This document shows positions 56,822 to 64,000 of a stretch of 64,000 nt of DNA, in pieces. Position 1 is the stretch's first letter; every line of letters begins with the position of its first letter. The position numbers and the translations under genes are program-made. This DNA is from Clostridium bornimense (lineage in GTDB: Bacteria > Bacillota > Clostridia > Clostridiales > Clostridiaceae), in contig NZ_HG917868.1 of the NCBI RefSeq assembly GCF_000577895.1, positions 1,302,001-1,366,000 on the forward strand. Direction: 5' to 3'. The notes below the pieces were generated by a model. It searched no databases and was not told the origin of the DNA. It was given only the letters and a program-made list of their open reading frames with translations.

Positions 56822-57991
56822 ATGGAGAGTAAAATGTATAAAGTAGATGTACAGAAGGTATATGATATTATTAATAATATTAGAAAAGAAATTTCTGATT
56901 TTGCAGAAAATGATGATATGTTAATGAGTATATATAACTCATTTGATGATTATATGGATTTTGATGTTGTAGAATTTAATTATATAAAAAAGGCATTACA
57001 AGTTTCTAATGATGAAATACTTTATGGTAGTGAAAATTCTAAAGAGAACAGCTCTACTTTATATGAAGTGGATGTAAAAAAAATATGTGATATCATTGAT
57101 TCTATAAAATATGATATACCTAATTTTGCTGAAAATGATACGTTATTAATGAACATATATAATTCTTATAATGATTTTGTTGAAGTTACAGAAACAGAAC
57201 TTGAATGTATCTCATTATCACTGCAAGTTTCTAGTGATAAAATTTTATATGATGAATCATCATATAGTAATGTGGAAGAAAAGGTATATAAAGTTGATGT
57301 CAACAGAATAAAACGTTTTGCTGATGAGATAAAACAAGAAATACCAGGTTTTATTGATAATGATAAGTTATTATATGAAGTATATAATTCATTAAATGCT
57401 TATACTGAAGTTAGAGATAAAGATTTAAAACATTTATCTAATTATCTGCAAATTCCTGTAGAGGATATACTTTATGATGAAATAAAGGCAAATACTAAAG
57501 TAAAAGAAGTAGAGCCTACTGAAAAAAAGGTATCCTATAATAATACACTATCAAACGAAGAGTTTATATTAGATTCTAAGTTATGTAGAGAGAGATTAAA
57601 AGAATTAAAATCTAAGGATTGTGTAATAACTATGTCTTCTAAAGATTTAGCTTCTATTATTGATAGTAGTGTTGAATCTTTTAAGAGTGATAATTATAAA
57701 GATATCGCAAGTCAATTATTATGTAGCCCAAGAAGGATAGAAAGTTGTACAGATGGTGACGATGTATTTTTACTTGATACTGTTAAGTATCAACATAAAG
57801 TATATTTGTCAGGAAAAGCATTAATTGATGTTCTTAAAGATAGTTATATTAATCCTAAATTTTTAGAAAGAATAGAGAATAATGACTTTATTTCACTTAA
57901 GAGAAGAAATGCTAAGATTTTATCTGATTCAGTAAATTGTTCATTAGAAGAAATTAAATACTTAGGAACAGATGATAATAATATGTTCTAA
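56822..57991 (+). CDS. Unrecognised protein with three tandem ~75-residue repeats
   Basis: 389 acidic residues, soluble. Three repeats start near residues 5, 80 and 157: each begins (M/L/V)Y(K/E)VDV and ends in LQVSNDEILYG, LQVSSDKILYD or LQIPVEDILYD. Those ends resemble the last helix of XRE-type helix-turn-helix domains (such as LNVSIDYLL), but no clear recognition helix precedes them. A distinct C-terminal domain of about 140 residues follows (KLCRERLKELKSKDCVITMSSKDL...). I do not recognise a family. ATG 56822 follows GGGGG. It is probably monocistronic. Confidence 0.7.
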   Translation: MESKMYKVDVQKVYDIINNIRKEISDFAENDDMLMSIYNSFDDYMDFDVVEFNYIKKALQVSNDEILYGSENSKENSSTLYEVDVKKICDIIDSIKYDIPNFAENDTLLMNIYNSYNDFVEVTETELECISLSLQVSSDKILYDESSYSNVEEKVYKVDVNRIKRFADEIKQEIPGFIDNDKLLYEVYNSLNAYTEVRDKDLKHLSNYLQIPVEDILYDEIKANTKVKEVEPTEKKVSYNNTLSNEEFILDSKLCRERLKELKSKDCVITMSSKDLASIIDSSVESFKSDNYKDIASQLLCSPRRIESCTDGDDVFLLDTVKYQHKVYLSGKALIDVLKDSYINPKFLERIENNDFISLKRRNAKILSDSVNCSLEEIKYLGTDDNNMF

Positions 57992-58003
57992 ATATAGTAT
58001 ATA

Positions 58004-58315
58004 AGGGGCTGTCGCACAAATGAATGTGGCAGCTTTTTTAGCAAAATAAAGCAAATGAAAGGTATAGTGCATGGTACAAGTATGAGGGCACAAGGCACAG
58101 GTATGGATGAAATTCCTGCAGAATTTCTGAAATTTTAAGTGTTTAATTGAATGATATAAGTTAGGCTATGTCTCTTACTTATATCACAGCTAATATAAAA
58201 GTCATTACAGAGGGCTAATAAAGGTTGCACATTCATATAACTTGATAAATATATGGATTTATAGTAAATATAAGAAAATCTTACTTGTGACCTGTGCCTT
58301 ACCTTGTGTCATAAT
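58004..58315 (+). repeat. Dispersed repeat, uninterrupted copy B
   Basis: It starts with a GGGGCTGTCGCACA...TGTGGCAGC hairpin plus T tract (a working terminator for the upstream gene). The sequence then runs through GAGGGCACAAGGCACAGG, GAAATTCCTGCAGAATTTC, a TGATATAAGT/ACTTATATCA hairpin (58152-58186), GGGCTAATAAAGGTTGCAC and TATAGTAAATAT, and ends ACCTGTGCCTTACCTTGTGTC. AAGGCACAGGT (58092-58102) and its reverse complement (58290-58300) form an 11-bp inverted repeat. Both flanks match the split copy at 26.4 and 28.1 kb. No ORF is evident. Confidence 0.7.
58006..58040 (+). terminator. Terminator after the three-repeat protein gene
   Basis: GGCTGTCGCACA and TGTGGCAGC form an interrupted stem, followed by TTTTTT. 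It is the first part of repeat copy B. Confidence 0.75.
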
Positions 58316-58365
58316 AAAAGGAGGTATCACTAACAACTTTTTATTTGTTAATGCGCCCCCTTATT
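58316..58365 (-). terminator. Terminator of the flavin/Fe-S operon
   Basis: On the minus strand AAGGGGG and TAACAA pair with TTGTTA and CCTCCTTTT across AAATAAAAAG, giving a stepped stem that runs into TTTTATTAT. Confidence 0.55.
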
Positions 58366-58367
58366 TA

Positions 58368-59645
58368 TCATACTATTTTTTCATTAAATATATTGTACAA
58401 ATTTAACTTCTTAATATTTTTAACTATTTTATCTACATCGGTAGTGTATAGCCCTACATCTTGCATTCGTTTGAAGTATTCAGATCCAGCAAATGTATAT
58501 CTATTTTTTCGTCCTTCTTTTGTTGACATCTTATAGTTTGCATATGATATTATATCGCCGATTGCTATACTTCTAGGTAAAATAAGAAGAGGCATACCTA
58601 AAACAAATCTTACTGCATTGTATCCAGCTAAAGCACCGGTGCAGATTGCCTCTGTATGACCAACAAATAATCCACCTTTTTCTCCTGCACAGAATAGATT
58701 ATCTAAACCTTTTACTTTCATATCATCATATCTAGGAGCTACAGATAAATATCTTATAGAGTTCCCAATTCCACCTGAATAAGGATCGCAATATCTAGCT
58801 TCTTCTAAACCTTTAATTTTTCTTAATTTTTCCAAGGGGTAATAAGTTGTCATTAATTTTGCATGTCCAGTATCTAATAGGATGATGTTCTCTGCAAATT
58901 CTTTTAATGCATATTGTTGACATACTTTACTTTTTAGTTTATCCATATTTATATCTTCTTTCGGAATTTCAATAACTACAACACCTTTTTCATCTAATTC
59001 TTCTACAATATCTTTGGAGAGGGTTTCTTTTAAAATTTTACAGGAGCCAGACATAGCGCCAGGATTCTCATCGCTTCTCATACCTTGTAAATCTTCTATA
59101 CCAGCACGAGCACTTATAGAAACCCTTGGTCCAAATGATGGACATCTTAATATACACATTGAGCATCCATTTCCGTATTTTAAACAATTACCCATAGGTC
59201 CAGTAGAACCTGTTGTTTCGATAAATACATCTCCACTGACTTCACTTCCATCACTTAAAATGATTGACTCTATAGTATCTTCCTTCTTTTTTACGTCTAT
59301 AACTCTAGTTTTAAAGTGTATATTGATTCCCATATCTATTATTTTATTCCTTACTGCTGGTTCTATTTTATTTACATCATAAAGCCAAGCATGTTTGTGG
59401 CCTGGAAAGTCAATATTTTTATGACGACTCAAGTTATCACATATATCTATTAATTCTCCTGCGCCTAGTGCTTTTAACTCTTCAGCAGCGGTAAATCTAC
59501 CGTTATTTCTCATTATTCCACCTACATTACCTAAACCCAAAAGTAAATCTGTTTTTTCATATAAATGTACTTCCGCACCTGCTTTACTAGCAGTTATTGC
59601 AGCGGATACACCAGACCAACCACCACCGATTATAACTACTTTCAT
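58368..59645 (-). CDS. FAD-dependent oxidoreductase with Cys cluster
   Basis: A 425-residue flavoprotein. The N-terminal FAD motif (GGGWSGVSAAITASKAGAEVHLYEK, residues 7-31) and the later LFCAGEKGGLFVGHTEAICTGALAGYNA resemble the MnmG/TrmFO/HI0933 group. A Cys set CLKYGNGCSMCILRCP (about residues 161-176) could hold an Fe-S centre. Its ATG overlaps the stop of the upstream PyrK-like gene by four bases, so it is translationally coupled to it. Together they suggest a two-subunit electron-transfer enzyme; substrate unknown. Confidence 0.75.
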   Translation of the reverse strand: MKVVIIGGGWSGVSAAITASKAGAEVHLYEKTDLLLGLGNVGGIMRNNGRFTAAEELKALGAGELIDICDNLSRHKNIDFPGHKHAWLYDVNKIEPAVRNKIIDMGINIHFKTRVIDVKKKEDTIESIILSDGSEVSGDVFIETTGSTGPMGNCLKYGNGCSMCILRCPSFGPRVSISARAGIEDLQGMRSDENPGAMSGSCKILKETLSKDIVEELDEKGVVVIEIPKEDINMDKLKSKVCQQYALKEFAENIILLDTGHAKLMTTYYPLEKLRKIKGLEEARYCDPYSGGIGNSIRYLSVAPRYDDMKVKGLDNLFCAGEKGGLFVGHTEAICTGALAGYNAVRFVLGMPLLILPRSIAIGDIISYANYKMSTKEGRKNRYTFAGSEYFKRMQDVGLYTTDVDKIVKNIKKLNLYNIFNEKIV

Positions 59646-60613
59646 ATTAAACGTCTCCCTTCGAAAATAAATTTAGGATCTACTTGTACTTTGCAAAGAC
59701 GTTTTACAACATGACCTTTATAACGTGATGTACAAGCACCGCAGATTCCTTCGCCGCAACACATTTTCGCATTATTGCAACAAGAATATGATGTAGAATC
59801 ATCATTGTAAGTTATTATATTACTTATTAATATATCAGGACCATCTATGTGAATTAGGTCAAATTTATTTATCGTTAAGTAGTCTTTAAGTGCTTTAGGG
59901 AGTTCGCCTTTATCTATTGTATTCATATATATTGGAGTTATATTATATTTATTTATAAGTTCATCAATGTAATCAGTTTTAAATGCACCTTTATCTAATA
60001 TTAAAGAAATGTTGTTTCCTCTAGTATATAATTTTTTTAAGACAGGCATCATTGGTGCAAAACCAATACCGCGAGATATTATAAGGACATTTTTATCATG
60101 AGTTTTATTTAAATTTTTTAATCCAAGGACTCCATTCCAATAAGGAGCTCTCAATAATATATCATCATGTTCATTTAAATTAGAAATAGATTTTGTCTTT
60201 ATACCTTTTAATTCTATAACAAAGGATACAATATTATTTTCATCATCAACATCCATAATTGATATTGGAGTATCATAATATAAATTATCATTAGGCGCTC
60301 TCATGAAAACATAAGAACCAGGAACATTTAAACTTTCAGCTAGTGCTTTAGAAACTAATATCCTTAACTCTAATAAATTCTCTTCAAGAAGGGTCTTGTT
60401 TAATATTTTACATTTATAGGTTTTGCGACCTTCTTTTGCTTTAAAACCATTATCAAATAGTTCTTTATAAATACATACTCCATGCCAATTCTTACAATCA
60501 CAGAATTCGTTACCTTGTAAGTGAGAGCAAAGTATACAATCTCCTGATAATGCAAGATGGCATGGACAATATTCAGTGCCACAATCGATACAGTCTATAA
60601 TCTCGTAATCCAT
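59642..60613 (-). CDS. PyrK-like FAD/[2Fe-2S] reductase subunit with extra N-terminal Cys cluster
   Basis: A 323-residue ferredoxin-reductase-like protein. The central FAD/NAD(P) domain includes MRAPNDNLYYDTPISIMDV and VLIISRGIGFAPMMPVL. The C-terminus carries the PyrK-type [2Fe-2S] motif Cys-x4-Cys-x2-Cys-x12-Cys (CGEGICGACTSRYKG). The first 47 residues hold nine Cys (8, 11, 16, 18, 26, 29, 38, 40, 47), which PyrK lacks; one or two additional metal or Fe-S sites are likely. No pyrD is adjacent. It is co-translated with the FAD oxidoreductase downstream. Confidence 0.8.
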   Translation of the reverse strand: MDYEIIDCIDCGTEYCPCHLALSGDCILCSHLQGNEFCDCKNWHGVCIYKELFDNGFKAKEGRKTYKCKILNKTLLEENLLELRILVSKALAESLNVPGSYVFMRAPNDNLYYDTPISIMDVDDENNIVSFVIELKGIKTKSISNLNEHDDILLRAPYWNGVLGLKNLNKTHDKNVLIISRGIGFAPMMPVLKKLYTRGNNISLILDKGAFKTDYIDELINKYNITPIYMNTIDKGELPKALKDYLTINKFDLIHIDGPDILISNIITYNDDSTSYSCCNNAKMCCGEGICGACTSRYKGHVVKRLCKVQVDPKFIFEGRRLI

Positions 60614-60711
60614 AGCATTCCTCCGAAAAAAACTATATTATTATAATATAATTTACATTCAGGAATGTTACTAGAAAATAAAAATGGCCTATACAAGATT
60701 ATATAAATATT

Positions 60712-60759
60712 AAAAAAAACTGTTGCAGACTAACCAGAGTTAGATGCAACAGTTTTTTT
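60712..60759. terminator. Terminator of the 100-residue paralogue A
   Basis: AAAACTGTTGCA and TGCAACAGTTTT form the outer stem, with CTAAC/GTTAG inside; A and T runs on both sides make it bidirectional. Confidence 0.85.
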
Positions 60760-61060
60760 ATTCATACTTGAATTTTATTAGTATTTCTTTGATACTTCCC
60801 TTAGAATTTTTTCTTATAATAAAGTTTTTAATATCAACAAACTCATTATCAAGTTGATAATTTAATTCGTTAATAGTAGCTTTACACTTTTTGGCTAAAT
60901 CTCCATCTTCTATAATTACAAATCTACTTTTTTTACATGTAGTTTCATTATGTAGATCATCTAATATAACATAATATTCTGGCCCTTCTTCTAATACAAA
61001 ATACTCTTTATTGAGAGTAAGAGTAGAACATAAATCATTATCAATACATTTAACTATCAT
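60758..61060 (-). CDS. 100-residue protein, paralogue A
   Basis: A 100-residue soluble protein starting MIVKCIDNDLCSTLTLNKEY, with the YYVILDD and TCKKSRF blocks of small beta-barrel proteins that I cannot assign more exactly. It is about 80% identical to paralogue B at 62009-62311, on the same strand, on the other side of the pseudouridine synthase gene. It has a GGGGGAT-type ribosome-binding site and a separate terminator. Confidence 0.75.
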   Translation of the reverse strand: MIVKCIDNDLCSTLTLNKEYFVLEEGPEYYVILDDLHNETTCKKSRFVIIEDGDLAKKCKATINELNYQLDNEFVDIKNFIIRKNSKGSIKEILIKFKYE

Positions 61061-61170
61061 ACCTAATCCCCCTTATAATTACCTTAAGTAAATTATATAA
61101 TAAAAATTCGTAAATTAATATTGGTCAGTTATATATATTTTTATAAGTAGTTTTGTAAAAATAGATAAAT

Positions 61171-61923
61171 TTATGTTTTAGATGAATCAGAAATAAGATT
61201 ATTTATACATTTAAGCTCATCTTCGGTTAAATATCTCCATTTTCCTAAAGGAAGTTTATCTAATTTGACATTCATAATCCTTATTCTTTCTAATTTTGTT
61301 ACATTATAATTAAAATGAGAACACATTCTGCGAATTTGTCTATTTAAGCCTTGCGTTAAAATTATATTGAACTTATAATCACTAATTTTTTTTACTTTAC
61401 ACTTTTTAGTAACTGTATCTAAAATAGGTACACCATTACTCATTTTATTTATAAAGTTTGTAGTTATACGTTTATCTACTGTAACAATATATTCTTTTTC
61501 GTGATTATTGCCAGCACGTAGAATTTTGTTAACAATATCACCATCATTAGTTAAAAAAATTAATCCTTGTGAATCTTTATCAAGACGGCCAATTGGAAAA
61601 ATCCTCTTATCATGATTAATGAAATCAACAATATTTCCTTTCACTGATTTTTCAGTTGTGCATGTTATACCAACAGGTTTATTCAATGCAATATAAATAA
61701 GGTTATTAGTATTTTTTATAATTTTATTGTCAATTGTAACTACATTTGATTTAGATACTTTCATTCCTGTCTCTGCGATAACACCATCTATTTTAACACG
61801 TCTGTTTTCTATTAACTTATCAGCTTCTCTTCTAGAACAAAATCCAGTTTCACTTATAAACTTATTTAATCGAATTTCATCAGATTTGTCATTATGAGTT
61901 ATTAAGTTATTTTTATTCTTCAT
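61171..61923 (-). CDS. Pseudouridine synthase, RluF/RsuA family
   Basis: A 250-residue enzyme with an S4 domain (about 15-75; [29 protein letters not shown]), then [18 protein letters not shown] with the catalytic Asp and LNRQIRRMC. It resembles RluF, which modifies 23S rRNA (U2604) or tRNA-Tyr. It is flanked on both sides by closely related 100-residue proteins. Confidence 0.88.
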   Translation of the reverse strand: MKNKNNLITHNDKSDEIRLNKFISETGFCSRREADKLIENRRVKIDGVIAETGMKVSKSNVVTIDNKIIKNTNNLIYIALNKPVGITCTTEKSVKGNIVDFINHDKRIFPIGRLDKDSQGLIFLTNDGDIVNKILRAGNNHEKEYIVTVDKRITTNFINKMSNGVPILDTVTKKCKVKKISDYKFNIILTQGLNRQIRRMCSHFNYNVTKLERIRIMNVKLDKLPLGKWRYLTEDELKCINNLISDSSKT

Positions 61924-61959
61924 TTATGCCTCCGTGTAGAATGTTATATAAAATAAATA

Positions 61960-61992
61960 TGAAAAGAACGGCAAAGAAATTAACCGTTCTTC
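61960..61992 (-). terminator. Terminator of paralogue B
   Basis: On the minus strand AGAACGG and CCGTTCT pair around TTAATTTCTTTG, followed by TTTTC. Confidence 0.7.
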
Positions 61993-62008
61993 ATAAGTAA
62001 ACATTTAT

Positions 62009-62311
62009 TTATTCATATTTAAATTTAATTATTATTTCTTTTATATCTCCTTTTGAATTCTTTCGTATAGTAAAATTCTTGATGTCTTTAAAATCACTTT
62101 GAAGTTGGTAAGATAACTCATTTATAGTAGCTTTACATTTTTTTGTTAAATCACTATCCATTATGATTTCAAAACGAGATTTTTTACAAGTAGTTTCATT
62201 TCTTGTATCATCAAGAATAACGTAATATTCTGGACCCTCTTCAATAACAGTGTATTCTTTATTCAATGTCAGTGTAGAGCATAAATTATTATCGATACAT
62301 TTTATTATCAT
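62009..62311 (-). CDS. 100-residue protein, paralogue B
   Basis: The partner of paralogue A: MIIKCIDNNLCSTLTLNKEY start, the same length, and about 18 substitutions in 100 residues, mostly surface-type changes in the middle. It has an AGGAGGT ribosome-binding site. The pattern fits a tandem duplication that left the pseudouridine synthase between the copies. Function unknown. Confidence 0.75.
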   Translation of the reverse strand: MIIKCIDNNLCSTLTLNKEYTVIEEGPEYYVILDDTRNETTCKKSRFEIIMDSDLTKKCKATINELSYQLQSDFKDIKNFTIRKNSKGDIKEIIIKFKYE

Positions 62312-62503
62312 GAAATAAACCTCCTAGGTTATTAATTATCAATATTTTTATTAACAGTATAATAAATAAATATAAAAAGTGTTACACTAAGTTTAGCTAT
62401 ATTTACTATATCAAAAAAATGAGAATAAATCAAAGAGTTTAGTTATAGTTAAAATATCAATATGCCGAATTATATATATATAAAAGATAAATTTATTCGT
62501 CTC

Positions 62504-62532
62504 TTGACGAATTATATCAAAGCTTTTATAAT
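62504..62532 (+). promoter_or_regulatory. Promoter of the purine permease transcript
   Basis: -35 TTGACG (62504-62509), 17-bp spacer and perfect -10 TATAAT (62527-62532). One of the best promoters in the window. Confidence 0.8.
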
Positions 62533-62547
62533 TAACTAAGATTAATA

Positions 62548-62616
62548 GCTCATATAATTTTGGCGATAGGGGTCATAAGTTTCTACCAAGATACCGTAAA
62601 CATCTTGACTATGAGT
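62548..62616 (+). ncRNA. Guanine-type purine riboswitch aptamer
   Basis: P1 strands CTCAT and ATGAG close the three-way junction. The core is ATATAA (J1/2), AGTTTCTACC (J2/3), ACCGTAAAC (L3) and GACTATGAG (J3/1). The C in GACTAT marks guanine/hypoxanthine specificity; adenine switches have T there. The L2 loop reads GATAGGG instead of the usual GATATGG but keeps the two G that pair with L3. Confidence 0.95.
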
Positions 62617-62649
62617 ATATATAATTGAAGATAAATCGATTATATATGG

Positions 62650-62690
62650 CCCGTTATGAGTGAAAAAATTTCAACTTATAACGGGTTTTT
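62650..62690 (+). terminator. Riboswitch-controlled terminator
   Basis: CCCGTTAT and ATAACGGG form the stem, with further pairing inside, followed by TTTTT. Guanine binding would favour it, switching the permease off. Confidence 0.85.
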
Positions 62691-62716
62691 GACTTTAACA
62701 TTTAGGAGGAATAATA

Positions 62717-64000
62717 ATGGAAAACTTATCACCTAAAGAAAGAATTTTACCTATTCTTTCGAACAAAAAAGTGGATTACAAGAAAGAGGTAGTAGCTGGT
62801 ATTACAACATTTTTAACAATGGCTTATATTATAGCAGTTAATCCTCAAATTCTTGGAGCAACTGGTATGGATCAAGGTGCTCTTGTTACTGCTACATGTT
62901 TAACAGCAGCTATAGGATGTATATTGATGGGTATATTTGCTAACTTACCATTTGCATTAGCATCAGGTATGGGATTAAATGCTTACTTTGCTTATTCGGT
63001 TGTTATTGGTAAAGGAATTTCTTGGGAAGTAGCATTAACAGCAGTTTTTGTTGAAGGAATTATATTTATATTACTATCACTTTTCAAAGTGCGTGAAGCA
63101 GTAGTAAATGCAATACCTAAAAATTTAAAGTTAGCTGTTACAGGAGGAATAGGTCTTTTTATCGCTTTCGTTGGTGTTCAAGGATCTGGATTAGTTGTAA
63201 ATGATGATTCAACTTTAGTTGCTATGGGAAGTTTCACTCCAGCAGTTGTTATAAGTTTAGTTGGATTAATTATAATAGCTGTATTAGACAAGAAAAAGGT
63301 AAAAGGTGCAATATTATATGGTATAGCAGTATCATCTATATTAGCATGGGGAATAGCAATTATTGATGCAGATTATGCTGCAAAGCTATCAATTTATTTA
63401 CCAAATGGATTATTTAAGTTTGAAAGTATATCACCGATAGCAGGAAAATTAGATTTTGGATATGCTTTTCACAAGGATACTATTGCAACATTTATTACAA
63501 TAGTATGTACATTCTTATTTGTAGATTTCTTTGATACTGTAGGTACATTAGTAGGTGTTGCATCTAAGGCAAAAATGCTTGATAAAGATGGAAAGTTACC
63601 AGGTGTCGGTAGAGCTTTATTAGTTGATGCAGTTTCAACTACAGCTGGAGCAGCTATGGGAGTTTCAACTGTTACAACTTACGTTGAAAGTTCTACAGGA
63701 GTCGCTGCTGGTGGAAGAACAGGATATACAGCGATAACTACAGGTGTATTATTCTTTTTAGCAATGTTCTTTTCCCCAATATTTGTTGCTATTCCTAGTT
63801 GTGCTACAGCTCCAGCACTTATGTATGTTGGTTACTTAATGCTTGGTGTGGTTAAGGATATAGACTTTGATAATATAACTGAAGGAGTTCCAGCATTTTT
63901 AACAATAGCTGCTATGCCTTTAACATATAGCATAGGTGATGGATTAACACTAGGTGTATTATCATATGTTATCATAAATATACTTTATAATATATTTGCT
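62717..64000 (+). CDS. pbuG: Guanine/hypoxanthine permease (NCS2/AzgA-like), truncated by the window end
   Basis: The first 428 residues of a purine permease. It starts MENLSPKERILPILSNKKVDYKKEVVAG after TTAGGAGGA and has the family landmarks GITTFLTMAYIIAVNP, FALASGMGLNAYFAY and LFVDFFDTVGTLVGVASKA. These are AzgA-like (PbuG/PbuO) transporters with about 13 TM helices, taking up guanine and hypoxanthine. The guanine riboswitch upstream fits feedback control. The reading frame is open to the last base. Confidence 0.95.
   Translation, partial: MENLSPKERILPILSNKKVDYKKEVVAGITTFLTMAYIIAVNPQILGATGMDQGALVTATCLTAAIGCILMGIFANLPFALASGMGLNAYFAYSVVIGKGISWEVALTAVFVEGIIFILLSLFKVREAVVNAIPKNLKLAVTGGIGLFIAFVGVQGSGLVVNDDSTLVAMGSFTPAVVISLVGLIIIAVLDKKKVKGAILYGIAVSSILAWGIAIIDADYAAKLSIYLPNGLFKFESISPIAGKLDFGYAFHKDTIATFITIVCTFLFVDFFDTVGTLVGVASKAKMLDKDGKLPGVGRALLVDAVSTTAGAAMGVSTVTTYVESSTGVAAGGRTGYTAITTGVLFFLAMFFSPIFVAIPSCATAPALMYVGYLMLGVVKDIDFDNITEGVPAFLTIAAMPLTYSIGDGLTLGVLSYVIINILYNIFA

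Noticed and set aside
58345-58536. 63-residue plus-strand reading frame
   Set aside because: It is antisense to the end of the FAD oxidoreductase gene and overlaps its terminator; no ribosome-binding site.

Overview
The window is chromosomal DNA from a strictly anaerobic, spore-forming-type Firmicute, almost certainly Clostridium sensu stricto (cluster I). The evidence is the strong AT bias, purine-rich GGAGG/GGGGG ribosome-binding sites, and the crt-bcd-etfB-etfA-hbd butyryl-CoA operon next to rex. An IspH-S1 fusion, a V-type ATP synthase operon and a SpoVB-like flippase point the same way. I cannot name the species from the sequence alone.

Layout. 1-5.4 kb: a tandem glycine riboswitch drives an AGCS amino-acid symporter; a polysaccharide deacetylase and an ABC-F ATPase lie on the minus strand; rex follows. 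5.4-10.2 kb: the butyryl-CoA operon, with a strong promoter and a near-consensus Rex operator in its leader. 10.2-21.2 kb: ATP-cone protein, trmB, an SDR, a ferredoxin, aconitase, argGH (promoter overlapped by two candidate ARG boxes), a PEPCK/HprK-like P-loop protein, an Lrp/AsnC regulator and a divergent AsnRS-like protein that is probably an asparagine synthetase. 21.2-26.4 kb: small membrane proteins, a secreted NlpC/P60 hydrolase, a Ca2+-type P-ATPase and YaaR. 26.4-28.3 kb: the accessory patch, where a dispersed repeat is split around a broken IS1595-like transposase and a GNAT gene. 28.3-33.6 kb: SpoVB-like flippase, a membrane-anchored beta-propeller, a phospholipase-C-like protein without a signal peptide, and a B12-binding radical SAM protein. 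33.7-42.2 kb: complete nine-gene V-type ATPase operon (H-I-K-E-C-F-A-B-D). 42.5-57 kb: HelD-like helicase, flavodiiron protein, cardiolipin synthase, flavin reductase, RluB, RpiR regulator, BaiN-like flavoprotein, cmk, ispH-S1, GNAT and miaB. 56.8-64 kb: an unrecognised three-repeat protein, an intact copy of the dispersed repeat, a two-gene flavin/Fe-S operon, two close paralogues flanking a pseudouridine synthase, and a guanine riboswitch ahead of a purine permease that runs off the window.

How it fits together. Rex (NADH/NAD+ sensing) sits beside the NADH-consuming butyryl-CoA genes it probably represses. Aconitase and argGH both lie on the citrate-to-glutamate-to-arginine route. The V-ATPase K subunit carries the full Na+ ligand set known from Enterococcus hirae, so the enzyme is probably sodium-coupled. 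The least explained items are the flavin/Fe-S pair at 58.4-60.6 kb, the repeat protein at 56.8 kb, the split repeat family, and the propeller/PLC-like/radical SAM run at 30-33.6 kb. No tRNA, rRNA or CRISPR array was seen.
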